NCBI GenBank assembly: GCA_900553905.1
Contig: USFL01000123.1
Coordinates: 1-5,478, forward strand
Reading direction: 5' to 3'
Source of the DNA: an uncultured Eubacteriales bacterium
GTDB lineage: Bacteria > Bacillota > Clostridia > Christensenellales > Aristaeellaceae
DNA length: 5,478 nucleotides
The notes beneath the pieces are model-generated. The model made no database searches and was not told where the DNA came from. It saw nothing but the letters and a program-made list of their open reading frames with translations. Below, piece after piece: positions 1 through 5,478 of this stretch. Within the stretch, counting starts at the first letter, position 1. Every line of letters starts with the position of its first letter. Both the position numbers and the translations under genes were made by a program.

Positions 1-725
1 TCAAGGTTGTCAAAAAGCGCAACCTCGGCCTGATCTGGTGGCAGAAGATCATCGGCCAGGTGCTGGTGTCGGTTGCGTTTTCCCTGTACTGCTATTTCAG
101 CCCCCATGTGGGCAGCAGCATTCTGATTCCCTTCTTCAATGTGGAGTGGGACCTGGGCGTGTTCTATGTGCCGCTGATGGCGCTTACGATGATCTTCATG
201 ATCAACAGTGCCAACTTGCAGGATGGGCTGGACGGGCTGCTCTCCAGCGTGACCGTCATCTCCAGCGCGGCCTGGGGGCTGATGGCCGTGTTTGTGGCCC
301 TGGCGGGCGGCGTCTTCATGAGCCCGGAGCTGCTGGGCAACTACCGCCATCTGGCGGTGTTTGCGCTGGCCCTGTCGGGCGCGTGCATGGGTTTCCTGCG
401 CTTTAATCACTATCCGGCGCTGGTCTTTATGGGCGATACGGGCAGCATGTTCATCGGCGGTGCGATGGTGGGCATGGCCATGCTCCTGCGCATGCCGCTG
501 TACATGATCCTGATCTGCTTTACCCTGATCGCCTCGTCCATGAGCGTGATCATCCAGCGCATCTACTTCAAGGTGACCCACGGAAAGCGCATTTTCAAAA
601 TGTCGCCCATCCATCATCACTTTGAGCTCTCCGGCATGACGGAGGTGCAGATCGTGGCCATGTACGCCGTGGTGGCGGGCATGCTCAGCCTGGTGGCGCT
701 GTTTTCGCTCAATGTGCTCCCGTGA
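1..725 (+). CDS. mraY: Phospho-N-acetylmuramoyl-pentapeptide transferase, 5' partial
   Basis: MraY is a multi-pass inner-membrane enzyme that transfers phospho-MurNAc-pentapeptide from UDP to undecaprenyl phosphate, making lipid I on the cytoplasmic face. The gene enters from the left edge; complete codons start at base 3 and give 240 residues before TGA at 723-725. Family marks are the opening KVVKKRNLGL, the NLQDGLDGL loop (213-239, the NLTDGLDGL motif of E. coli and B. subtilis), FLRFNHYPA followed by FMGDTGS with the active-site Asp codon at 435-437, and KRIFKMSPIHHHFEL with the HHH triplet at 612-620. Several hydrophobic segments lie between these motifs. About 80 N-terminal residues are missing compared with the usual length of about 320, including the Asp-Asp pair expected upstream. 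A GTG at 60 is internal, since homology continues upstream of it. The Thr-to-Gln change in the NLTDG motif is unusual. The gene lies 30 nt before murD, consistent with one operon. Confidence 0.97.
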   Translation, partial: KVVKKRNLGLIWWQKIIGQVLVSVAFSLYCYFSPHVGSSILIPFFNVEWDLGVFYVPLMALTMIFMINSANLQDGLDGLLSSVTVISSAAWGLMAVFVALAGGVFMSPELLGNYRHLAVFALALSGACMGFLRFNHYPALVFMGDTGSMFIGGAMVGMAMLLRMPLYMILICFTLIASSMSVIIQRIYFKVTHGKRIFKMSPIHHHFELSGMTEVQIVAMYAVVAGMLSLVALFSLNVLP

Positions 726-739
726 TCATCCATTTCCCC

Positions 740-748
740 GGGAGGTGG
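740..748 (+). promoter_or_regulatory. Ribosome binding site of murD
   Basis: GGGAGGTGG lies 7 nt before ATG 756. It decides the murD start: an in-frame TTG at 750 is only 1 nt past the end of this site and would add just two residues. A short upstream CCA(TTT)CC (730-737) could pair weakly with part of the site, but only about 5 bp with a bulge. Confidence 0.85.
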
Positions 749-755
749 TTTGCTT

Positions 756-2117
756 ATGAAACTGGCTAACAAGCGCATTCTGGTGGTCGGCATGGCGCGC
801 AGCGGCGTGGCGGCGGCGCAGCTTCTTCTGGAAAACGGCGCGACGCCGGTGCTTTCGGACCGCAAGCGCGAGGATGCCTTTGGCGGCGAGCTTGACGTGC
901 TGCGCGGCACGGCGTGTGAGTTCCGCCTGGGGGAGGACCCCGTGCGCCTGCTTTCGGAGGCGGACGGTCTGGTCATCAGCCCCGGCGTACCCATCGACGC
1001 GCCGGTGGTGCTGGCCGCAAAGGAAAAAGGCGTCCCCATGGTGGGCGAGCTGGAACTGGCCTGGTCGCTGCTTCAGGGCGAGGTGATGGCCATTTCCGGC
1101 ACCAACGGCAAGACCACCACCACCACTTTGCTTGGCAAAATCTTTGAAAACGCGGGCCGCGTCACCCATGTGGCGGGCAATATCGGCTATCCGCTCTCCG
1201 CGGTGGCCATGAAGAGCAAAAAGGACGACGTGGTGGTGGTCGAGGTGTCCAGTTTCCAGCTGGAGAGCATCAAAACATTCCATCCCCGCGTGGCGGCGCT
1301 GCTCAACATCACCGAGGACCATCTCAACCGCCATGGCACCATGGCGCAGTACATCCGCCTCAAGCAGCGCCTCTTTGAAAACCAGACCGAGCGCGACTAT
1401 GCCGTTTTGAACATGGACGACCCGGTTCTTTTCAAGATGGCGGGCAAGCTCAAGAGCCAGGTGGCGTTTTTCAGCCGCACGCAGCCGGTGGAGAACGGCG
1501 CGTTTGTGGACGGCGGAAAAATCGTGTGGCAGTGGAACGGCGCGCGCCGCGCCATCTGCGACGCGGACCAGATCCTCATCCCCGGCCCGCATAATTTGGA
1601 GAACGCGCTGGCCGCCACGGCCATGGCCTGCTTTATGGGCGTGCCTGCGCCGGTGATCCGCCATACGCTGCAATCCTTTTCGGGCGTGGAGCACCGCATC
1701 GAAAAGGTGCGCGTGTTCCAGGGCGTCACCTATATCAACGACAGCAAGGGCACCAATGTGGACAGCACCATCAAGGCCGTGCAGAGCATGAAGGCGCCCA
1801 CGGTGCTGCTGCTGGGCGGCTATGACAAGCACACGGACTTCATGCCCCTGTGCCGCGAGATCATCGCCTCTGGCCGCATCGACGACGTGGTGGTGATGGG
1901 GGAGACCGCGCGCCAGATCCGCGAGCAGCTGGAGGAAGCGGGCTATGATCGCATCACCCAGGCCTACAGCCTGCGCGACGCCGTGGACAAGGCGCGCGCG
2001 CTGGCCGTATCCGGCGGCAATGTGCTGCTTTCGCCCGCGTGCGCCAGTTTTGACATGTTCCGTGACTATGAGCACCGGGGCGCGGTGTTCAAGGAGATCG
2101 TAAACGCCCTGAACTGA
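756..2117 (+). CDS. murD: UDP-N-acetylmuramoylalanine--D-glutamate ligase
   Basis: MurD is a cytoplasmic ATP-dependent ligase that adds D-glutamate to UDP-MurNAc-L-alanine, the second amino acid of the stem peptide. The 453-residue length is normal for the family (about 440-460). The N-terminal Rossmann-like domain starts with VVGMARSGVAAA (about residues 10-21) and binds the UDP part. The central Mur ligase domain has the P-loop GTNGKT (115-120), EVSSFQLE (163-170), NITEDHLNRH (184-193) and Lys203 in YIRLKQRLFEN, which matches the carbamylated lysine (Lys198) of E. coli MurD. HRIEKV and NDSKGTN (Asp329, Lys331) open the C-terminal domain, and SPACASFDMF (from Ser426) matches the D-Glu binding loop. 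ATG 756 is chosen because the GGAGG site is well placed and homology begins at once. No frameshift or lost catalytic residue is seen. The gene lies between mraY and ftsW, the usual dcw order. Confidence 0.98.
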   Translation: MKLANKRILVVGMARSGVAAAQLLLENGATPVLSDRKREDAFGGELDVLRGTACEFRLGEDPVRLLSEADGLVISPGVPIDAPVVLAAKEKGVPMVGELELAWSLLQGEVMAISGTNGKTTTTTLLGKIFENAGRVTHVAGNIGYPLSAVAMKSKKDDVVVVEVSSFQLESIKTFHPRVAALLNITEDHLNRHGTMAQYIRLKQRLFENQTERDYAVLNMDDPVLFKMAGKLKSQVAFFSRTQPVENGAFVDGGKIVWQWNGARRAICDADQILIPGPHNLENALAATAMACFMGVPAPVIRHTLQSFSGVEHRIEKVRVFQGVTYINDSKGTNVDSTIKAVQSMKAPTVLLLGGYDKHTDFMPLCREIIASGRIDDVVVMGETARQIREQLEEAGYDRITQAYSLRDAVDKARALAVSGGNVLLSPACASFDMFRDYEHRGAVFKEIVNALN

Positions 2118-2123
2118 CAGGAT

Positions 2124-2190
2124 GCCCCTTCCCGGCGTGAAGGAGATGCACACCAAAGACGACGCATCTTTTGAACGGTTGGGAGGGGGT
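2124..2190 (+). promoter_or_regulatory. Putative long RNA hairpin sequestering the ftsW ribosome binding site
   Basis: Almost the whole murD-ftsW gap can fold into one hairpin. The base is CCCCTTCCC (2125-2133) against GGGAGGGGG (2181-2189): nine contiguous pairs with a single G-U, extendable by G-U at 2124/2190. Above it are G-U pairs 2134/2180 and 2135/2179, then 2136-2138 with 2175-2177 (2178 bulged), then a tandem G-A/A-G mismatch (2139-2140 with 2173-2174). The upper stem is nine pairs, 2141-2149 with 2164-2172, including two G-U, and the loop is 2150-2163. The basal strand covers the full ftsW Shine-Dalgarno sequence. The hairpin starts 7 nt after the murD stop, so a ribosome finishing murD would overlap its base. 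The pairing is seen directly in the sequence; a role in regulation or translational coupling is inferred. No known riboswitch or protein-binding leader family was recognised. Confidence 0.45.
2181..2189 (+). promoter_or_regulatory. Ribosome binding site of ftsW, selecting a TTG start
   Basis: GGGAGGGGG, with GGAGG at 2182-2186, is 7 nt before TTG 2194, the same spacing as for murA and divIB here. The upstream in-frame ATG 2122 has only a weak GACAGG before it, and ATG 2146 directly abuts AAGGAG with no spacer. This site therefore favours TTG 2194 as the start. Confidence 0.75.
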
Positions 2191-2193
2191 CTT

Positions 2194-3333
2194 TTGACAC
2201 GGCAGCAGCCTGTGACCGCCGGACGGTGCCTCAAACCCGCACGCGCCGGCGTGGACCGGACGCTTCTTCTGATTCTTTCGCTGCTGATGATGTGCGGGCT
2301 TCTGGCCCTGTTCAGCGCCACCTACTATAAGGCGGTGGATCAGGGCGACGCGCTTCTGGAGGTCAAGCGCCAGCTGGTGGGCATTGGTCTGGGCGCGGTG
2401 CTGATGCTCATCACCAGCCGCATTCCCCACGGCTTCTGGGCGGATGCGCGCGTGGTGGTGGCGGGGTTGGCGGCGAGCATGATTTTGCTCGTGCTGGTGC
2501 TCATCCCGGGCGTGGGCGTATATCTCAACGGCTCGCGCCGGTGGCTCAACATTGCGGGCATGAGCTTTCAGCCGTCCGAGGTGGCCAAGATCGCCTCGGT
2601 GATCTACCTCGCGGCCACGCTCAGCTACCGGCTGGAACGGCTGGAAAAGCTGTGGCGGGGCGTGGTGCCGCTTTTGATCGTGCCGGCGGTGATGTTTCTG
2701 CTCATCCTGGAGCAGCCCAATCTCTCCACGGCGGGCAGCATCATGATCGTGGCCGTCCTGATGATGCTGCTGGCCGGCGTGCGGTGGCGGCACCTGTGCC
2801 TGATGGGCGTGGCGGGCCTGTGCGTGGGCACGGTGTATGCCTGGATTGAACCCTACCGGCGCGAGCGGCTTCTGTCCTTCCGCGACCCCTTCGCCCAGAT
2901 GAGCGACGAGGGGTATCAGCTGGCCCAGTCGCTCATCGCCATCGGTTCGGGCGGGCTGTTCGGTCGCGGGCTGGGACAGGGACGCCAGAAGTTCAGCTAC
3001 CTGCCCTACCCGGAAAGCGACTTCATTTTCGCCATCGTAGGGGAGGACTTCGGGCTGCTGGGGTGTGCGGTGGTGATCGCGCTGTTTTTGGCCTTCGCCT
3101 TCGCAGGCATGCGCATCGCGGTTTCCTGCCCGGATCGCCACGGCTGTCTGCTGGCGGCGGGGCTGACGGCCATGATTGCCGTACAGGCGTTCATCAACAT
3201 CGGCGTGGTGGTGGGCGTGCTGCCTACCACGGGGCTGCCGCTTCCGTTCTTCAGCGCCGGAGGCACCTCCATCTCCCTGCTGATGGCGGCGACGGGCATC
3301 ATCCTGAGCGTGTCGCGCACGGCGCGCAAATGA
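2194..3333 (+). CDS. ftsW: SEDS-family peptidoglycan glycosyltransferase FtsW (or SpoVE-like)
   Basis: FtsW is a polytopic membrane glycosyltransferase that polymerises lipid II at the septum together with a class B penicillin-binding protein. From TTG 2194 the protein has 379 residues, normal for the family, with about ten hydrophobic segments, the first at about 22-41. Motifs in order are GSRRWL (113-118), FQPSE (125-129), LEQPNLSTA (from about 172; QPDLGT in E. coli RodA), GYQLAQSLIAIGSGGLFGRGLGQG, LPYPESDFIFAIVGED with Asp276 at the proposed SEDS catalytic position, and PTTGLPLPFFSAGGTS (344-359; often FISYGGSS). ATG 2122 would add 24 residues (MPLPGVKEMH onward) that do not look like an FtsW N-terminus and lacks a good ribosome binding site. 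The sporulation paralogue SpoVE occupies this slot in B. subtilis and cannot be told apart from FtsW by sequence alone. The next gene is murA, not the expected murG. Confidence 0.95.
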   Translation: MTRQQPVTAGRCLKPARAGVDRTLLLILSLLMMCGLLALFSATYYKAVDQGDALLEVKRQLVGIGLGAVLMLITSRIPHGFWADARVVVAGLAASMILLVLVLIPGVGVYLNGSRRWLNIAGMSFQPSEVAKIASVIYLAATLSYRLERLEKLWRGVVPLLIVPAVMFLLILEQPNLSTAGSIMIVAVLMMLLAGVRWRHLCLMGVAGLCVGTVYAWIEPYRRERLLSFRDPFAQMSDEGYQLAQSLIAIGSGGLFGRGLGQGRQKFSYLPYPESDFIFAIVGEDFGLLGCAVVIALFLAFAFAGMRIAVSCPDRHGCLLAAGLTAMIAVQAFINIGVVVGVLPTTGLPLPFFSAGGTSISLLMAATGIILSVSRTARK

Positions 3334-3339
3334 GGCTTT

Positions 3340-3368
3340 TTTTCACACTTGGTCAGGCATGACATAAG
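3340..3368 (+). promoter_or_regulatory. Weak candidate internal promoter before murA
   Basis: In the only AT-rich gap of the window, TTTTCA (3340-3345) is followed after 17 bp by CATAAG (3363-3368). Each matches the sigma-A consensus at 4 of 6 positions, and a TG one base upstream of the -10 (3360-3361) gives an extended -10 form. Transcription would start near 3375 and give murA and divIB a leader of roughly 27 nt. The match is weak and could be chance; it is offered because murA and divIB could benefit from separate expression. Confidence 0.22.
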
Positions 3369-3389
3369 ATAGTGCATGGAATGCTTGAC
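3352..3389 (+). promoter_or_regulatory. Putative RNA hairpin directly upstream of the murA ribosome binding site
   Basis: GTCAGGCAT (3352-3360) pairs with ATGCTTGAC (3381-3389) over nine contiguous positions with one G-U (3356/3385). The loop is 20 nt (3361-3380). The 3' arm ends at 3389, and the murA GGAGG begins at 3390, so the site itself stays unpaired right next to the stem. The hairpin is not followed by a T-run, so it is not an intrinsic terminator. It overlaps the weak promoter candidate, so only read-through RNA from ftsW would carry the full stem. A function is inferred only from its position. Confidence 0.35.
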
Positions 3390-3397
3390 GGAGGTGG
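3390..3397 (+). promoter_or_regulatory. Ribosome binding site of murA
   Basis: GGAGGTGG, with its GGAGG core 7 nt before ATG 3402, fixes the murA start. In-frame GTG 3372 and ATG 3381 lie upstream of this site and would add ten or seven residues with no family resemblance. Confidence 0.88.
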
Positions 3398-3401
3398 AAG
3401 A

Positions 3402-4658
3402 ATGAACGCCTTGCGAATTCACGGCGGGAGGCGCCTGACGGGCGAATGGAGGGTGCACAGCGCGAAGAACGCGGTATTGCCTATCATGGCGGCATCCATT
3501 CTCACCGGGGAGGCGACGCGGCTTGAGGGGTGCCCGGAATTGGTGGACGTGGCCTACATGGCCGATATCCTGCGCACCCTGGGCTGCCGGATACATAGCG
3601 GGGACGGGGCGCTGACCATCGACCCGCAGGGCCTCAACCGCCACGAGATGCCCGACGCGCTGGCCAAGAAGATCCGATCCTCCATCTTTCTGCTGGGTTC
3701 TATCCTGGCGCGGTTTCGCAAGGCCACCGTCACCTTTCCCGGCGGTTGCGAGATTGGTCTGAGACCCATCGACCTGCATTTGAGCGGCCTTAGGCAGCTG
3801 GGAGTGGACGTGCGGGAGGAAGGCGGCCTCATTCGCTGCGACGGCCGGCACATGCGCGCCGGCACCGTGCATTTTGACTACCCCAGCGTGGGCGCCACCG
3901 AAAACGTGATGATGGCCGCGGTGCTGCTGAAGGGCCGCACGGTGCTCAGCAACGTGGCGCGGGAGCCGGAGATCGTCGATCTGCAAAACCTCCTCAACGC
4001 CATGGGCGCGCGCATCAGCGGCGCGGGCACGCACACCGTGACCGTCGAGGGCGTGGAGCGCCTGCACGGCGTGAGTTATCAGCCCATGCCGGACCGCATC
4101 GTGGCCGGGACTTTGCTGGCTGCTGCGGCGGCTACGGGCGGCGACGTCCGGCTGACCAATGTGCCCTGCCGCGATCTGTATGCCGTCTTTACCAAGCTGC
4201 GGGAGATGGGCTGCGAGATCGACGAGGAGGAAAGTGCAGCGAGGCTCCGCGCGCCGCAGCGGCTCACGGCCTTCCAGCAGCTGCAGACGCAGCCGCATCC
4301 GGGCTTTCCCACCGATATGCAGGCCCAGATGCTGGCTTTAGCCGCCATGGCGAAGGGAACCTCGGTGGTGGTGGAGAACGTATTTGAGAACCGCTTTGCG
4401 CACGCGGGCGATCTCAACCGCATGGGCGCAAACGTGCTGGTCAACGGCCGCACGGCCGTGGTGCAGGGTGTGGAAGCGCTCTATGGCGCGCATGTGACCG
4501 CCCGCGACCTGCGCGGGGGTGCGGCGCTGGTCATTGCGGGGCTGGCCGCGCGCGGGGAAACGCTGGTGGAGCGCGCCGGGCTGATCGACCGCGGATACGA
4601 GCGGCTGGAGGAGATGCTAAACGCGCTTGGCGCGGATATCTGCCGGGAAAGCGTGTAA
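3402..4658 (+). CDS. murA: UDP-N-acetylglucosamine 1-carboxyvinyltransferase
   Basis: MurA is the cytoplasmic enzyme that transfers enolpyruvate from phosphoenolpyruvate to UDP-GlcNAc, the first committed step of peptidoglycan synthesis and the target of fosfomycin. The 418-residue length matches the family (E. coli, 419). Key residues fall almost exactly at E. coli numbering: Lys22-Asn23 in SAKNAVLP, Arg92 in KIRSSIF (E. coli Arg91), Cys116 in PGGCEIGLRPIDLHL (Cys115, which fosfomycin modifies), Arg121 (Arg120), Asp305 in FPTDMQAQ, and Arg397 in LIDRGYERLEE. All are intact, so an active, fosfomycin-sensitive enzyme is expected. ATG 3402 is preferred for its GGAGGTGG site. Homology to the related EPSP synthases is less likely given the Cys loop and the context. 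Firmicutes often have two MurA copies; which type this is cannot be told here. It sits where B. subtilis has murB, directly before divIB. Confidence 0.98.
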   Translation: MNALRIHGGRRLTGEWRVHSAKNAVLPIMAASILTGEATRLEGCPELVDVAYMADILRTLGCRIHSGDGALTIDPQGLNRHEMPDALAKKIRSSIFLLGSILARFRKATVTFPGGCEIGLRPIDLHLSGLRQLGVDVREEGGLIRCDGRHMRAGTVHFDYPSVGATENVMMAAVLLKGRTVLSNVAREPEIVDLQNLLNAMGARISGAGTHTVTVEGVERLHGVSYQPMPDRIVAGTLLAAAAATGGDVRLTNVPCRDLYAVFTKLREMGCEIDEEESAARLRAPQRLTAFQQLQTQPHPGFPTDMQAQMLALAAMAKGTSVVVENVFENRFAHAGDLNRMGANVLVNGRTAVVQGVEALYGAHVTARDLRGGAALVIAGLAARGETLVERAGLIDRGYERLEEMLNALGADICRESV

Positions 4659-4661
4659 ACC

Positions 4662-4670
4662 AAGGGAGGA
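4662..4670 (+). promoter_or_regulatory. Ribosome binding site of divIB/ftsQ
   Basis: AAGGGAGGA follows the murA stop by 3 nt, with GGAGG (4665-4669) 7 nt before ATG 4677. The whole murA-divIB gap is only 18 nt, so the two genes are almost certainly co-transcribed. Confidence 0.88.
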
Positions 4671-4676
4671 ACATAC

Positions 4677-5478
4677 ATGAGCAAACGCGCCGGAAAAAAG
4701 CGCACCCCTGAAATCGAACACGAGCAGTTTGAAGCCTACGGCGAATATACCTACGACTACCTGCACGCGCAGGACGGCGAGGGCGGGGACGCGCAGGCCC
4801 CGGCCCAGCCCAGCGTGCAGGCGGTCCGGCGCGCGCAGAAACGGCGCAGGACGCATGGCTTTTTCAAGTTTCTGGGCCTCTTGACGGTGCTGACCATCGG
4901 CCTGGCGGTGGGGCAGCAGACGCTGTTTCGGCTGGAAACGGTCTATGTCGTGGGCAACGAGGAAAAGACGCCCCAGGAGATCGTGATGGCGTCGGGCCTG
5001 GTGCGCGGGCGCAACATGATTACCATTGAGGAGGAGGACGTGGCCGAGGCGCTCAGCCAGGACCATACGATCATCTTCAAGGGCATGCAGAAGGAATACC
5101 CTAACACCATCTACCTCTATATCGAGGAGCGCAAGACCGTCGCCGCCATGCAGTGGCTGGGCATCCTTTACACCCTGGACCGGGAGGGCGTGGTGATGAA
5201 GGAGAGCACCTCCTCCACGCCGCCCGCCGGCATGCCTGTGGTCACAGGCTTTCGCGTGAGCAATATCAACGTGGGCCAGCAGCTTCTGGTGCGGTCCGAA
5301 AATCAGATGGAAGCCTACCGGGAAATCATGGAAGAACTGGAGCTGCAGATGTACCAGAGCCAGGTCGCCGAAATCAACCTGGCGGACCCCAGCAACATCT
5401 ACCTGATCACGGTCGAGGGCGTGACCGTGCGCCTGGGCGACGCCAGCTACATGCAGGCCAAGATCGGCGCCGTGCGCA
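4677..5478 (+). CDS. divIB: Cell division protein DivIB/FtsQ, 3' partial
   Basis: DivIB/FtsQ is a single-pass membrane protein that forms a divisome subcomplex with FtsL and DivIC/FtsB and helps control septal peptidoglycan synthesis. The frame is open from ATG 4677 to the window edge: 267 full codons plus one base. Residues 1-61 are a cytoplasmic tail: basic start (MSKRAGKKR), an acidic Tyr-rich part (about 12-38), an Ala/Gln/Pro-rich linker and a basic patch (RRAQKRRR, 51-58). One membrane segment spans about 62-79. The extracytoplasmic part opens with a POTRA-like domain, FRLETVYVVGN to YIEERKTVA (about 84-156), then YTLDREGVV and the FtsQ/DivIB beta domain. VRLGDASYMQAKI near the edge matches the C-terminal LG..xxxxK pattern, so probably only a few tens of residues are missing. 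Sequence similarity in this family is low, so the call rests on topology, POTRA motifs and the position after murA. Confidence 0.93.
   Translation, partial: MSKRAGKKRTPEIEHEQFEAYGEYTYDYLHAQDGEGGDAQAPAQPSVQAVRRAQKRRRTHGFFKFLGLLTVLTIGLAVGQQTLFRLETVYVVGNEEKTPQEIVMASGLVRGRNMITIEEEDVAEALSQDHTIIFKGMQKEYPNTIYLYIEERKTVAAMQWLGILYTLDREGVVMKESTSSTPPAGMPVVTGFRVSNINVGQQLLVRSENQMEAYREIMEELELQMYQSQVAEINLADPSNIYLITVEGVTVRLGDASYMQAKIGAVR

Noticed and set aside
1101..1130. ACC tandem repeat
   Set aside because: It encodes the Thr run after the murD P-loop (GTNGKTTTTT), a normal family feature with codon bias, not a regulatory or mobile repeat.
2194..2222. TTGACA (2194-2199) as a -35 promoter box
   Set aside because: It is the TTG start and the next codon of ftsW, and no -10-like sequence lies 16-18 bp downstream in the GC-rich region.
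726..2321. Very long open frame on the - strand opposite murD (531 codons)
   Set aside because: It mirrors murD, whose GC-rich codon use leaves few antisense stops. Its translation is rich in His, Arg and Ala with no recognisable domain, and it overlaps a gene with all of its catalytic motifs intact.
3309..3343. Possible intrinsic terminator after ftsW (CGTG/CACG stem plus T7 run)
   Set aside because: The stem is only 4 bp and ends about 15 nt before the T-run, too short and too distant for a terminator.
2089..4298. Long - strand open frames opposite ftsW and murA (2089-3141 and 3006-4298)
   Set aside because: Same shadow effect: low-complexity His/Gln/Arg-rich translations, no family resemblance, overlapping each other and well-supported + strand genes.

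Overview
The window is a stretch of a division and cell wall (dcw) gene cluster. Five genes lie head to tail on the + strand with no opposing gene: mraY (5' end cut off), murD, ftsW (SEDS family), murA and divIB/ftsQ (3' end cut off). High GC content (clearly above 60% by eye), strong GGAGG ribosome binding sites, a DivIB-type protein with a basic cytoplasmic tail, and murA next to divIB all fit a high-GC member of the Bacillota, probably a Clostridia-like or gut lineage. The genus cannot be fixed from this sequence.

Layout: mraY ends at 725. After 30 nt, murD runs 756-2117. A 76-nt gap (2118-2193) separates it from ftsW (TTG start, 2194-3333). A 68-nt gap (3334-3401) precedes murA (3402-4658). 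After 18 nt, divIB starts at 4677 and runs off the right edge. No RNA gene, mobile element, CRISPR array or convincing terminator was seen. The only gene-free stretches are these short gaps, and the two longer ones hold the interesting signals.

How the genes work together: MurA commits UDP-GlcNAc to peptidoglycan synthesis, MurD adds D-Glu to UDP-MurNAc-L-Ala, and MraY moves the finished UDP-MurNAc-pentapeptide onto undecaprenyl phosphate to give lipid I. FtsW polymerises lipid II at the septum, and DivIB/FtsQ scaffolds the divisome. The lipid I to lipid II enzyme MurG, usually encoded right after ftsW/spoVE in related clusters, is not here.

The genes are ordinary and well conserved. The least ordinary signal is in the murD-ftsW gap. 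Positions 2124-2190 can fold into one long imperfect hairpin in which CCCCTTCCC (2125-2133) pairs with the whole ftsW Shine-Dalgarno sequence GGGAGGGGG (2181-2189), suggesting control of ftsW translation or coupling to murD. A second 9-bp hairpin ends exactly at the murA ribosome binding site and overlaps a weak promoter-like sequence. Both are inferences from manual pairing, with no folding energy or comparative data. I see no evidence of a wholly new system here.
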